A DNA stretch of 42,422 nt from Bradyrhizobium sp. Leo170 (GCF_004296405.1 NZ_PSRR01000028.1:1-42422), one strand, 5' to 3'; shown: positions 17,144-28,492, numbered from the stretch's first letter. Translations and numbers: made by a program. The notes: generated by a model from the letters alone, not told the origin.

Positions 17144-18175
17144 ATGCAGCTCGGAATGATCGGCCTTGGCCGAATGGGCGCCAATATGGTGCGAAGACTT
17201 CTCCGACATGGCCACCAATGTGTCGTCTTCGATATGTCACCTGATGCGGTGGCGGATCTGGTGAAGGACAAGGCGACCGGCAGCTCTTCGCTGGCGGATT
17301 TCGTAAAAAAGCTCGAAAAGCCCCGAGCGATCTGGTTGATGGTTCCGGCAGCAGTCGTGGATAGATCGATCGGTGATCTGCTGCCGCTGCTCGAAGCCGG
17401 CGACATTCTAATTGACGGCGGCAACTCCTACTACATCGATGACATCAGGCGTTCCAAGGAGTTGGCGCGGAGCGGCATCAATTATATAGACGTCGGCACC
17501 AGCGGCGGCGTGTGGGGTCTCGAGCGCGGCTACTGCATGATGATCGGCGGTCCTGACGAGGCCGTGCAGCGGCTGGATCCCATCTTCAAGACCCTCGCCC
17601 CCGGTGTCGGCGATATCCCGCGCACGCCAGGACGAGAGCGCGCTCCCGCCGGCACCTCCGAGCACGGCTATCTCCACTGCGGGCAGAGCGGCGCCGGTCA
17701 TTTTGTCAAGATGGTCCACAACGGTATCGAGTACGGGCTGATGGCGGCGTATGCCGAGGGCCTCGGTATCCTGCGCGCGGCGAACATTGGCAGGCAGGCG
17801 CACGCGACGGACGCCGAAACAACACCGCTTCGCGTTCCCGAACACTACCAATATGACCTGAAGCTGCCCGAAATCGCGGAAGTGTGGCGGCGCGGCAGCG
17901 TGATTGCCTCGTGGCTTCTCGATTTGACAGCAACAGCGTTGCTGGAAGATCCGGCGCTCTCCAAATTCGCAGGGCGCGTATCTGACTCCGGCGAAGGACG
18001 CTGGACCATCGCAGCAGCGATCGACGAAGCAGTCCCCGCCCCGGTGCTGACGACGGCGCTTTACGAGCGCTTCAGTTCTCGCGGCGAGGCTGACTTCCAG
18101 AACAAGCTGCTTTCGGCGATGCGCTACGAGTTCGGTGGACACTTGGAAAAGGCGGCCAATGAGAGACCGAGATAG
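17144..18175 (+). CDS. gnd: 6-phosphogluconate dehydrogenase, short (decarboxylating) form
   Basis: This 343-residue enzyme oxidises and decarboxylates 6-phosphogluconate to ribulose-5-phosphate. The Rossmann motif GLGRMGANM is at about 6-14. The catalytic Lys lies in [13 protein letters not shown] near residue 187, and [16 protein letters not shown] is typical of the family. At 343 residues it is of the short, YqeC/GndA-like class (classical enzymes are about 470 residues), and members of that class often prefer NAD. The coenzyme cannot be fixed here: FDMSPDAV after the second strand has an acidic residue that favours NAD. The next gene, zwf, starts 2 bases after the stop. Confidence 0.93.
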   Translation: MQLGMIGLGRMGANMVRRLLRHGHQCVVFDMSPDAVADLVKDKATGSSSLADFVKKLEKPRAIWLMVPAAVVDRSIGDLLPLLEAGDILIDGGNSYYIDDIRRSKELARSGINYIDVGTSGGVWGLERGYCMMIGGPDEAVQRLDPIFKTLAPGVGDIPRTPGRERAPAGTSEHGYLHCGQSGAGHFVKMVHNGIEYGLMAAYAEGLGILRAANIGRQAHATDAETTPLRVPEHYQYDLKLPEIAEVWRRGSVIASWLLDLTATALLEDPALSKFAGRVSDSGEGRWTIAAAIDEAVPAPVLTTALYERFSSRGEADFQNKLLSAMRYEFGGHLEKAANERPR

Positions 18176-18177
18176 CC

Positions 18178-19551
18178 ATGAGCGAACCTAGATCCGACGC
18201 ATTGGTGTTTTTCGGCGCAACCGGCGATCTCGCCTACAAGAAGATCTTTCCGTCGCTGCAAGCGATGCTGAAACGGGGCCACCTCGATGTGCCCGTCATC
18301 GGCGTCGCAAAGGCCGGCTGGACACTCGACCAGCTCAAGGCCCGAGTACGAGATAGCCTCGAAAAGCACGGCGGCCTCGACCCCGCTGCGTTTGACAAGC
18401 TAGTCGGTCTTTTACGTTACGTAGATGGCGACTATGCCGATCCGACCACGTTCGACGCCCTTCGCAAGCAGCTCGGCTCGGCGCAGCGGCCGGCACATTA
18501 TTTGGCGATCCCACCGGCATTGTTTGCAACCGTAGTGGAGCGGCTCGACACTGCCGATTGCACCAACGGCGCGCGTGTCATTGTGGAGAAGCCATTCGGG
18601 CATGATCTCGCCTCGGCACGCAACCTCAACAAGATTCTGCTCGCCAGGTTCGACGAAGATCATATCTTCCGCATAGACCACTATCTCGGAAAACGACCTG
18701 TTCACAACATGGTCTTCTTTCGCTTCGCAAACGCGTTCCTGGAGTCGTTCTGGGACCGCAAGTTCGTGAGCAGCGTGCAGATCACAATGGCGGAGAATTT
18801 CGGCGTGCAGGGTCGTGGTGCGTTCTACGATCAAACCGGCACAATTCGCGACGTAATCCAGAATCATCTGTTTCAGGTGTTGGCCAATCTGGCGATGGAA
18901 CCGCCAGCCCGATCGGACAGCGAATCGCTGCGTGACGAGAAGGTCAAGGTCCTGAGATCGATTCCACCGATCGCTGAGAAGGAGTTGGTGCGCGGACAGT
19001 TTCACGGCTACCGGCAGGAGCCGGGCGTTGCTCCGGACTCGCAGGTGGAGACGTTCGCCGCGCTGCGACTGGAGATCGACTCCTGGCGCTGGCAGGGAGT
19101 GCCATTTTACATCCGTGCCGGAAAATCGCTTCCCGTGACTTGCACGGAGGTGATCGTACGCCTTCGTGAGGCTCCGCCGATCTTTCCCCATTGCGCCGCG
19201 ATACCGAATTATTTGCGGTTTCGCATCAATCCCGACATGGCCATTGCTCTTGGCACGATGGTGATGGATGAGGGTGATCGAGAGGTCGGCGAGCCGGTTG
19301 AATTGTTGGCGAGCCGCCGCCCTGGCCCAGAAGAGATGGATGCATATGAACGCGTGCTCGGCGACGCCATGAACGGCGACCGGACGCTGTTTGCACGACA
19401 GGACTATGTCGAAGAAGCATGGCGGATCGTCGATCCGGTCTTGAAGAAGGTGACCCCCGTCCACGAATACCAAGCCGGAAGCTGGGGGCCTCATGAAGCG
19501 GACAAGAATGTCACGCCACCGGGCGGCTGGCACAACCCAACGGTAGCGTAA
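18178..19551 (+). CDS. zwf: Glucose-6-phosphate dehydrogenase
   Basis: The 457-residue product oxidises glucose-6-phosphate to 6-phosphogluconolactone. The coenzyme loop is GATGDLAYKK (about 13-22) and the substrate motif RIDHYLGK is at 165-172, including the catalytic-dyad His. IVEKPFGHDL and RAGKSLPVTCTEV also match the family. It is about 30 residues shorter than the common proteobacterial Zwf, mainly at the C-terminus, resembling the shorter forms seen in some actinobacteria and rhizobia. It starts 2 bases after gnd, so the two oxidative steps are coupled. No lactonase gene (pgl) lies between or beside them, although zwf-pgl-gnd sets are the rule in many bacteria. Confidence 0.95.
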   Translation: MSEPRSDALVFFGATGDLAYKKIFPSLQAMLKRGHLDVPVIGVAKAGWTLDQLKARVRDSLEKHGGLDPAAFDKLVGLLRYVDGDYADPTTFDALRKQLGSAQRPAHYLAIPPALFATVVERLDTADCTNGARVIVEKPFGHDLASARNLNKILLARFDEDHIFRIDHYLGKRPVHNMVFFRFANAFLESFWDRKFVSSVQITMAENFGVQGRGAFYDQTGTIRDVIQNHLFQVLANLAMEPPARSDSESLRDEKVKVLRSIPPIAEKELVRGQFHGYRQEPGVAPDSQVETFAALRLEIDSWRWQGVPFYIRAGKSLPVTCTEVIVRLREAPPIFPHCAAIPNYLRFRINPDMAIALGTMVMDEGDREVGEPVELLASRRPGPEEMDAYERVLGDAMNGDRTLFARQDYVEEAWRIVDPVLKKVTPVHEYQAGSWGPHEADKNVTPPGGWHNPTVA

Positions 19552-19696
19552 CGCAGAGAGTGAGGAATGTAGATCGAAGTGCTCCTCGATCCCGTCTCTG
19601 TTGCTCGATGGGCGGCAGCCTATCGCTGACGAAGCACGCACACCGGTGGCCGCGCACAAGCGGCCTGTAATCGACGCCTGCGGGAGGAAATCAGCC

Positions 19697-21763
19697 ATGA
19701 CCGACGCCGAACTCGACCAGCTCGCGATCAACACCATCCGCACACTGTCGATCGACGCGGTCCAGGCCGCGAACTCCGGCCATCCCGGCACGCCGATGGC
19801 GCTTGCGCCCCTTGTCTATACGCTCTGGAACCGAGTCATGCGCTTCGATCCGCAAGATCCGATCTGGCCCGGCCGCGACCGCTTCGTGCTGTCGAACGGC
19901 CACGCGTCGATGCTGCTGTGGTCGGTGCTTTATCTTACGGGCACGCAGGCCGTGAATGCCGAGTACGAAACGTTGGGCAGGCCTGCTGTCACCCTCGACG
20001 ATATCCGGCGCTTTCGCCAGATTGGGAGTCACGCGCCAGGGCATCCCGAATACCACCTGGTATCCGGCGTGGAGACGACCAGCGGCCCGCTCGGACAAGG
20101 CATTGCGACCAGCGTCGGCATGGCAATCGCGCAGCGCTGGCTCGCTGTGCGGTACAACAAGCCGGATTTTGCTATCTTCGATTACGACATCTATGCCGTG
20201 TGCGGAGACGGATGCCTGATGGAGGGTGTTGGCTCTGAAGCGGCATCGCTCGCCGGCCACCTTGGCCTCGACAATCTGTGCTGGATCTACGACAACAACC
20301 ACATCACGATAGAAGGCAGCACGCGGCTGGCATTCACCGAAGATGTAGCCGTCCGTTTCACCGGTTATGGCTGGAATATCCTTCATGTCGGTGACGCCAA
20401 CGACATTGCGGGCATTGAACAGGCCTTGGCAACGTTTCGCGATACGAACGGCCGACCGACGCTGGTGATACTCGACAGCCATATTGGATACGGCTCGCCA
20501 CACCGCCACGATACGGCCGCGGCGCATGGCGAGCCGCTCGGTGTTGAAGAAGTCAAGCTCACCAAGCGCGCCTATGGGTGGCCCGAAGACTCGAATTTCC
20601 TGGTGCCTGACGGCGTTATCGAACACTTCGCCTCCGGCGTCGGCGTGCGAGGCGCCGAGGCCCACCGCAAATGGCAGGCCCTGTTCGCTGATTACCGCTC
20701 GAAGTATGCCGCGCTGGCGACCGAGATCGACCAGATGCAACAGCGCAAGCTTCCGGCAGGCTGGGACCGTAACCTGCCGTCATTCCCGGCCGATTCGAAG
20801 GGTCTCGCGGGTCGTGAGGCGTCGGGAAAGGTCCTGAACGTTCTAGCGCAGAACGTTCCCTGGTTGATTGGCGGTTCGGCCGATCTAGGTCCATCGACCA
20901 AGACGCTGCTAACCTTTGAAGGCGCGGGCGATGTTCAGGCCGCCACACCGGGCGGCAAGAATTTGCATTTCGGCATCCGCGAACACGCGATGGCTGCAAT
21001 CCTGAACGGTCTGGCACTATCGAAACTGCGGCCGTTCGGCGCGACCTTCCTGATTTTCAGCGACTACGCCCGGCCCGCGATACGACTGGCCGCGCTGATG
21101 GAGCTACCGGTCGTCATTGTTTTTACCCATGATGCCATGGGCGATGGCGAAGACGGCCCAACGCATCAACCGATCGAGCATCTCGCCTCAATGCGGGCAA
21201 TGCCGGGTCTGACGCTGTTCCGGCCGGGTGATGCCAACGAAGTGGTGGAGGCCTATCGCTATGTCATGCAGCTTCGTCATCGGCCAGCCTTGTTGGCGCT
21301 GTCTCGTCAACCGTTACCGACCCTCGATCGCAGCAAATATGCATCGGCATCCGGGGTGTCGCGAGGCGCCTACGTGCTTGCCGACGCCCCTGACGGCAAG
21401 CCAGACATAATCCTGATTGCCACCGGCAGTGAGTTGAGTTTGGCGGCCGACGCTCATGAGAGACTTAGCTTGGATGGTATCCGCTCGCGCGTGGTCTCGA
21501 TGCCTTCCTGGGATGTCTTCGAACGCGAGACGCAGGAATACCGCGACGCCGTCTTGCCGCCGGAGGTCACGGCCCGCGTTGCAATCGAGCAGGCGTCAAC
21601 GTTCGGCTGGGAGCGGTACGTCGGGCGGACCGGCCGAGTCATTGGCATGCACACTTTTGGCGCTTCCGCTCCACTGAAGGCCTTGCAGCAGGAGTTCGGG
21701 TTCACTGTCGATCATGTCATCGCGACGGTCAAGGCGATATTGCAGCCCTCGAAAGCCGCATAG
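19697..21763 (+). CDS. tkt: Transketolase
   Basis: This 688-residue thiamine-diphosphate enzyme transfers two-carbon units in the pentose-phosphate pathway. The N-terminal part has ANSGHPGTPMALAPL and the cofactor motif GDGCLMEGVGSEAAS with the downstream NN (about 172-200). The middle part carries the catalytic Glu in FGIREHAMAAI and the HDAMGDGEDGPTHQPIEH stretch. The start at 19697 has GGGAGGA 10 bases upstream and fits the usual N-terminus; the frame is open from 19601. A 145-base gap after zwf is the largest inside the cluster and could hold an internal promoter. The next gene begins 1 base after the stop. Confidence 0.97.
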   Translation: MTDAELDQLAINTIRTLSIDAVQAANSGHPGTPMALAPLVYTLWNRVMRFDPQDPIWPGRDRFVLSNGHASMLLWSVLYLTGTQAVNAEYETLGRPAVTLDDIRRFRQIGSHAPGHPEYHLVSGVETTSGPLGQGIATSVGMAIAQRWLAVRYNKPDFAIFDYDIYAVCGDGCLMEGVGSEAASLAGHLGLDNLCWIYDNNHITIEGSTRLAFTEDVAVRFTGYGWNILHVGDANDIAGIEQALATFRDTNGRPTLVILDSHIGYGSPHRHDTAAAHGEPLGVEEVKLTKRAYGWPEDSNFLVPDGVIEHFASGVGVRGAEAHRKWQALFADYRSKYAALATEIDQMQQRKLPAGWDRNLPSFPADSKGLAGREASGKVLNVLAQNVPWLIGGSADLGPSTKTLLTFEGAGDVQAATPGGKNLHFGIREHAMAAILNGLALSKLRPFGATFLIFSDYARPAIRLAALMELPVVIVFTHDAMGDGEDGPTHQPIEHLASMRAMPGLTLFRPGDANEVVEAYRYVMQLRHRPALLALSRQPLPTLDRSKYASASGVSRGAYVLADAPDGKPDIILIATGSELSLAADAHERLSLDGIRSRVVSMPSWDVFERETQEYRDAVLPPEVTARVAIEQASTFGWERYVGRTGRVIGMHTFGASAPLKALQQEFGFTVDHVIATVKAILQPSKAA

Positions 21764-21764
21764 C

Positions 21765-24488
<2,724 letters not shown>

Positions 24489-24536
24489 GTTGCCGGGCGC
24501 TCGTGCGGAAATTCGTAAACGCATGCGAGACGACAG

Positions 24537-24677
24537 TTAACCGTACTGCTCCTCGCTCCTTCGCTGATTCGTGTGAACGTCCAGGTCGCGGCTGGCTTGC
24601 GCCACCGACACCCCGCGTTCCCTGAGCAGCTTGACCGCTTCGACCTTGAACTCGCGACTGAACTTCCGTCTCTTCAT
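24537..24677 (-). pseudogene. Truncated IS3-type transposase OrfA relic
   Basis: The frame from the ATG at 24677 encodes MKRRKFSREFKVEAVKLL, then RERGVSVAQASRDLDVH, which is the N-terminal helix-turn-helix of IS3-family OrfA proteins. Similarity ends abruptly after about 36 residues (near 24570) and the frame stops at 24537 after 46 codons. No OrfB, second half of OrfA or clear terminal repeats are seen nearby. It is therefore the leftover of an insertion sequence. It lies 49 bases beyond the end of the sugar-phosphate cluster and may mark one edge of a past insertion or rearrangement. Confidence 0.85.
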
Positions 24678-24772
24678 CGCCCACCTCCGGCTTCATGAAC
24701 ACCCAATCCTGATGTCCATCAAACCGGGCAGCAGCTCGATCTTCCAATAGTTCTGATCGCTCTAATTCGTTT

Positions 24773-24786
24773 GTAACAGCGATTAC
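24773..24786. promoter_or_regulatory. Imperfect palindrome upstream of the first tetR-type gene
   Basis: GTAACAGCGATTAC (10 of 14 positions symmetric, GTAA...TTAC ends) lies 20 bases before the ATG of the TetR gene. TetR proteins often bind such sites at their own promoter. This is only a position-based suggestion. Confidence 0.3.
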
Positions 24787-24805
24787 TTCGGCTTATAGGG
24801 CACTT

Positions 24806-25447
24806 ATGCGGAAACTCGACCCGGTGAAGCACGAAAATAAGCGTCAGGAAATTTTGACGGCGGCGATGCGCTGCTTTTTGCGGAGCGGACTCAAGGGAGC
24901 CTCCACGGCCCAAATATGCTCCGAAGCAAAGATCAGCCCTGGGCACCTCTATCATTATTTCGAGAGCAAGGAAGCGATCATCGGAGCACTGTCAGAGGCA
25001 TACCTTCAGACGGCAGCGGAACGCTTTAGAGCAGCAGTTGGCGGAGATCGCTCGGTAATCAATGCGATTCTTTCCGAAATGGACATACAGGCGAAAGGGA
25101 GCCAACCGGCCAAACTCGCGCTTCTGTTCGAAGTCTTCGCCGAGAGTGCGCGCAACCCCGAAATAGCGAAGATATTGCGGACATACGACCTAAGCAGGCG
25201 TGGCGTGATGGCGGAAGTCCTACGTCACGGACAAAGGCGAGGCGAAATCGATCCCAAATTGGATCCGGAGGCTGGGGCGACGGCGGTAATCGGCCTTGTT
25301 GACGCAGCGAAAGCGATGACCCTTCGCGCGTCGCGATCCGACGTTAAAAAGGTTCAAGACACATTCAAGTCGATATTGACGGGACTTCTGCGTTCACCGA
25401 CGCAAAAGGCAACGAAATCAACACCACCTTTCCGCTCGCGTCCATGA
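24806..25447 (+). CDS. TetR-family transcriptional regulator
   Basis: The 213-residue product has an N-terminal TetR helix-turn-helix (about 14-60), with STAQICSEAKISPGHLYHYF followed by the KEAI motif, and an all-helical ligand domain. The C-terminal domain has no recognised family signature; it is similar in outline to AcrR/BetI-type regulators. It is convergent with the SDR/lipoprotein operon, whose promoter carries the TAGATCGATCA-type palindrome, so it is a candidate for that operator. However, no copy of that palindrome precedes its own gene. Confidence 0.88.
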   Translation: MRKLDPVKHENKRQEILTAAMRCFLRSGLKGASTAQICSEAKISPGHLYHYFESKEAIIGALSEAYLQTAAERFRAAVGGDRSVINAILSEMDIQAKGSQPAKLALLFEVFAESARNPEIAKILRTYDLSRRGVMAEVLRHGQRRGEIDPKLDPEAGATAVIGLVDAAKAMTLRASRSDVKKVQDTFKSILTGLLRSPTQKATKSTPPFRSRP

Positions 25448-25460
25448 TCGGGCCGAGACT

Positions 25461-25478
25461 GGTACGCCACGACGTACC
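25461..25478. other. Short inverted repeat after the TetR gene
   Basis: GGTACG-CCACGA-CGTACC is a perfect 6-bp inverted repeat just after the TetR stop codon, followed by CGC and six A. There is no T-run on the plus strand, so it is a weak terminator candidate at best. Confidence 0.25.
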
Positions 25479-25582
25479 CGCAAAAAAGGTCTTGCCCCCC
25501 ATTCCGGCAAAGGCTGATTCGGCGAACACCGATCAGTGACCTATTGGACTTGCGGGGTGCGGCACGAAGGTTGCGAGTTCAC

Positions 25583-25801
25583 TCACGATCGTCGGGACAC
25601 CGCTTCATCGAACGGATCGACAGCGACCGTCTCGAAGTCCGCGTCACGCTCGATCGGCGGCCGGATCGCTTGGCGTTGCACCTCGTCACGCTGCACCGGT
25701 GACAATGACGGACTGACGTCGACAAGTCGCTCGCCGCAGCCGGCGAGCCCAGCCGTCAGGATCGCGCCGCCTAGAGCGAGGCGGGAACGCATTTTGCTCA
25801 T
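25583..25801 (-). CDS. Small lipoprotein
   Basis: The 72-residue product has a basic start (MSKMRSR), a hydrophobic segment and the lipobox LAGC, with the acylated Cys near residue 22. The mature part is about 50 residues, hydrophilic and acidic at the end. The ATG at 25801 is 8 bases after the SDR stop, so it is co-transcribed with the SDR gene. A second in-frame ATG lies 9 bases later. The protein may be anchored to the outer or inner membrane. No family is recognised. It might be the remains of a longer lipoprotein, since the 3' end has no domain. Confidence 0.6.
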   Translation of the reverse strand: MSKMRSRLALGGAILTAGLAGCGERLVDVSPSLSPVQRDEVQRQAIRPPIERDADFETVAVDPFDEAVSRRS

Positions 25802-25809
25802 GGCGCGGC

Positions 25810-26724
25810 CTACCCGAACTGGACGCGGCAGAGCCGTTCGGAGACTTCCCACAGGCGGAAGGCGACTTCGGCGTCCTTGGCCTGGGGCGGCAGCTTCGCC
25901 TCCGCCGGGTGTCCACGCATCTCGTTCATCTTGTCGGGCCCATAGTACGTGCCGGGACGCGCGTCGGGCGAGGTGGCGGCGAAGAGGGTCGGCAGCGCGC
26001 CTTGCGCAGCCGGCTGGAACATGAACCAGAAAAGCCGCCGCGTAAGACCGACGATGCTGCTTCGCCCGGCGCCATTGGGCAGCAAATCGGTGCGCGAGAC
26101 GCCGGGATGGGCCGCGAGGCTGGCGACACCCCAGCGGCCGCGATCACTGCGGCGCTGAAGCTCAAGCGCGAACATCAAGTCGGCCAGCTTCGACTGGCTG
26201 TAGATCGCCATCGGCTTGTAATCGCGCTCCCCCTGGAGGTTGTCGAAGTCGATCTTGCCATTGCGCGCCGCGACACTGGATATCGTCACCACGCGCGGGT
26301 CGCGGCCCTTGCGAAGCAACGGCATCAGTCCGGCCGTGAGCGCGAAGTGGCCGAGATAGTTGGTCCCGAATTGAAGCTCGAACCCGTCCGAGGTCACGCG
26401 CCGAACCGGCGGGACCATCACCCCGGCGTTGTTGATGAGCACGTCGAGGCTGGCACGCGTGCCGCGCAGCCGCTCGCTAAAGGCGGCGATCGAGGCCAGA
26501 CTCGCAAGGTCTAACTCCTCGAAGCCAGCATTCGCCTGCGGCACTGCCTCGCGGATGCGGGCCAATGCCTCCGCACCCTTGGCAGGGTTGCGCCCGGCCA
26601 CGATGACCTCCGCACCGGCGCAAGCAAGCGCCAGAGCGTCTTCGAAGCCGAGCCCTCCCGTGCCGGTTACGATGACGGATCGGCCATGCAGTGATGGCAT
26701 GTCGGCCGTAGTCCACTTTGCCAT
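25810..26724 (-). CDS. Short-chain dehydrogenase/reductase
   Basis: This 304-residue SDR has an N-terminal coenzyme loop TGTGGLG at 20-26, NNAGV near residue 97, a Ser in TISSVA and the catalytic YSQSK near residue 174. The length and the C-terminal PGTYYGP stretch resemble the retinol-dehydrogenase/WW-domain-oxidoreductase-like branch. The glycine loop is one residue shorter than the usual TGxxxGxG spacing, which could be a family trait. AAAAGGA lies 7 bases before the ATG. A -35/-10 pair and a perfect palindrome lie directly upstream, and a small lipoprotein gene follows. The substrate is unknown. Confidence 0.9.
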   Translation of the reverse strand: MAKWTTADMPSLHGRSVIVTGTGGLGFEDALALACAGAEVIVAGRNPAKGAEALARIREAVPQANAGFEELDLASLASIAAFSERLRGTRASLDVLINNAGVMVPPVRRVTSDGFELQFGTNYLGHFALTAGLMPLLRKGRDPRVVTISSVAARNGKIDFDNLQGERDYKPMAIYSQSKLADLMFALELQRRSDRGRWGVASLAAHPGVSRTDLLPNGAGRSSIVGLTRRLFWFMFQPAAQGALPTLFAATSPDARPGTYYGPDKMNEMRGHPAEAKLPPQAKDAEVAFRLWEVSERLCRVQFG

Positions 26725-26754
26725 ATCGATTCCTTTTTGAACTGCTGCCTATAT

Positions 26755-26801
26755 TAGATCGATCACTCGATCTATTTAATATCCGGAGAGCGGCCGCGCA
26801 A
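26755..26801 (-). promoter_or_regulatory. SDR promoter with overlapping palindromic operator
   Basis: On the minus strand a -35 TTGCGC (26801-26796), a 17-base spacer and a -10 TAAATA (26778-26773) lead to the SDR gene. A perfect inverted repeat, TAGATCGA-TCAC-TCGATCTA as read on the plus strand (26755-26774), overlaps the -10 and the start point. This position is typical of a repressor site. Seventeen of its 20 bases recur at 32445-32464 in the same position relative to another -10. Confidence 0.65.
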
Positions 26802-26821
26802 CTGCTCACCCCGAGGGGCGC

Positions 26822-26867
26822 TTGAATAATTACACTCAGTGTAATACATTAACTACACCCAGTGCGA
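26822..26867 (+). promoter_or_regulatory. DUF2147-gene promoter with two TetR-type boxes
   Basis: -35 TTGAAT (26822-26827), 17-base spacer, -10 TACATT (26845-26850). Box 1, TTACACTCAGTGTAA (26830-26844), is a perfect palindrome around its centre and fills the spacer. Box 2, CTACACCCAGTGCGA (26853-26867), follows the -10. Their centres are 23 bp apart. The iorAB promoter has the same boxes with the same spacing and the same placement. Confidence 0.65.
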
Positions 26868-26887
26868 GTTTTTCGAAAGGATCTGCA

Positions 26888-27358
26888 ATGCCGAGTTGGA
26901 AAGCGTTAGCCGCAGCCGGAATCGTCTTGATGCTCATCGCGGGCACCACCGGTGCCTTGGCCCAAAGCAAGAAGCCCGATGATATCGTCGGCATATGGGA
27001 ATCCGACAACCTCAAGATCGACATGTTCAATGCCGGCCCGGAATACAATGCGCGCCTGCTCTGGGGCGACAAAGTCGTCGAGGCCGACGGTAAGACGTTC
27101 AAGCTCGACGCCCACAATCCCGATCCGTCGCTACGGTCGAGATCTCTGAAGGGAATTGTGTTGATCAAGGGACTTACGTGGAAGGACGGGAAGTATACCG
27201 GAGGTACGCTGTATGACGGCCGTTCGGGACAAAGTTACAACTGCGACGCGGAAGTCGCCGAAGGCGAACTCCGGCTGCGCGGCTACGTGGGAGTTTCGCT
27301 TCTCGGCAGAACTGTCGTTTTCAGAAGGGCGTCGGCGGCGTCGGGCTCGAAATCCTGA
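26888..27358 (+). CDS. Exported DUF2147-family protein
   Basis: The 156-residue product has a secretion signal (about 1-25, ending in GALA) and a DUF2147 domain that begins DDIVGIWES and continues with lipocalin-like short beta strands (KYTGGTLYDGRSGQ, ELRLRGYVGVSLLGRTVVFRR). Members are small periplasmic proteins of unknown function, often seen with lipid or solvent tolerance genes. The ATG at 26888 is chosen, with AAAGGA 6 bases upstream, over a longer TTG-started frame that would cover the promoter boxes. It is convergent with the second tetR gene, whose presumed operator pair lies at its promoter. Confidence 0.82.
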   Translation: MPSWKALAAAGIVLMLIAGTTGALAQSKKPDDIVGIWESDNLKIDMFNAGPEYNARLLWGDKVVEADGKTFKLDAHNPDPSLRSRSLKGIVLIKGLTWKDGKYTGGTLYDGRSGQSYNCDAEVAEGELRLRGYVGVSLLGRTVVFRRASAASGSKS

Positions 27359-27457
27359 CAGCGGCGCCGGACGACGAAAGATCCCGGTACCTGGCGGCAT
27401 TCCCGCCTCGGGCTCGGAATAGCATCATCGGAAGAGCCGACCTCTCAGCGCGGAAGC

Positions 27458-28051
27458 TTAGAGCTCGGCCTTCAAGTTCGCGAACGAATCGCGGAGATAG
27501 GCCGAGAGAGGGCGTTTTCCCTCCTCGGCGCCCCACGCTTCGAGCGCCAGACGCATCGCGCCGATCGACATCATGGCGACCGCGCGCAGCGCCTTCTGTC
27601 GCTTCGGTTCCGGCCACATAATGCAGAGCGCCTCGAATACGGCCTGCTCGCTCTCGACATATTTGGCGTGGGTCCGGGCCGCCAATGCTTCGTTCGAGCG
27701 CATCAGCTTGTCGATCATGATGCTCTTGTCGGAGTGATAACGCGCCGTGAGTTTCAATAGAGCATTCTTCACTGCTTCAAGCGGGGGCTGCTTGGTGGAC
27801 TGTTCCAAAACCACGCTCCTGAGCGCCTCCGCCAGTCCCCGCTGCCAAGCGAGCACAATCTCCTCCTTGGACTTGAAGTAGTAGAAGAAGGTCCTTCGCG
27901 AAATTCCCGAAGCTTCCGCGATTGTCTCGAGAGTGGTCGCGTCGTAGCCGTGCTTCACAAACAGTTGCAGACCCGTTTCGGCTATGCGTTGCAGGGTTTC
28001 GCGCCTTTTGCGTTCGCGAACCCCCTCTTCCTTCGGAGATGTGTTCTTCAT
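27458..28051 (-). CDS. TetR-family regulator, likely master of the paired-box regulon
   Basis: This 197-residue regulator has a TetR helix-turn-helix at about 17-62, with TLETIAEASGISRRTFFYYF and SKEEI, then a helical C-terminal domain of the mycofactocin/AcrR-like type. A variant box (TTGCGCATAGTGCGA) lies 60-75 bases upstream of its own ATG. Paired boxes of the same kind sit at the DUF2147 and iorAB promoters flanking it. This makes it the best candidate to repress all three units, although direct binding is an inference. The start at 28051 is the only ATG ahead of the domain. Confidence 0.88.
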   Translation of the reverse strand: MKNTSPKEEGVRERKRRETLQRIAETGLQLFVKHGYDATTLETIAEASGISRRTFFYYFKSKEEIVLAWQRGLAEALRSVVLEQSTKQPPLEAVKNALLKLTARYHSDKSIMIDKLMRSNEALAARTHAKYVESEQAVFEALCIMWPEPKRQKALRAVAMMSIGAMRLALEAWGAEEGKRPLSAYLRDSFANLKAEL

Positions 28052-28086
28052 GACCTATTGTCGCATGAATTTCAGCCCTTGGTGAC

Positions 28087-28126
28087 CTTCATCGAGTGCA
28101 ATAATGGATTCTTGCGCATAGTGCGA
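28087..28126 (-). promoter_or_regulatory. Variant TetR boxes upstream of the second tetR gene
   Basis: TTGCGCATAGTGCGA at 28112-28126 matches 12 or more positions of the TTRCACYNAGTGYRA pattern. A half-match ending in AGTGCAA at 28095-28101 lies about 25 bp away. The site is 36-75 bases upstream of the TetR start, as expected for autoregulation. It is less perfect than the other two sites. Confidence 0.4.
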
Positions 28127-28492
28127 TTCTCTGTCCAGTAAGGTCAAGAGCGCATGGTTTCCTTCTTCAGACAACGGCCGGTCTTCGCTGCTGGGATAGG
28201 CCGTCAGGATGCGAAGAGCAAGCCGCGGACAATAGCAGAGTCTGTATGCACGACCTTGCGAAGCGAGTGCGGGAGTCCGGGCAAATTCGCCTTCTCGCCG
28301 AACGTCAATCCACTGGAGTCACAGCGCTGCTTTGCAGCGGACGCAATCAGTATCTCAAGACGCCGACGAGGCTTTTGAGCGCTCGGCAGCCCCGGCGATT
28401 TGGGCGGCCGTTGCATCCGGGTTCGCGGTGGCTCGCAGTGTTAGTATCCTCGATTCGTTCCACGACGACGCCTGCCAAGGTCGTACAGGCGG
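28127..28492. other. Stretch without a supported gene
   Basis: Between the tetR upstream boxes and the end of the TPR gene, about 365 bases contain several short overlapping frames but none with a recognisable domain, signal peptide or convincing ribosome site. It may be decayed coding DNA. Confidence 0.4.

Noticed and set aside
18412..19791. 459-codon minus-strand open frame opposite zwf
   Set aside because: Antisense shadow of zwf, with no domain or ribosome site.
26822..26887. Longer TTG-started N-terminus for the DUF2147 protein
   Set aside because: It would place the promoter and both operator boxes inside the coding region, and the signal peptide begins cleanly at 26888.
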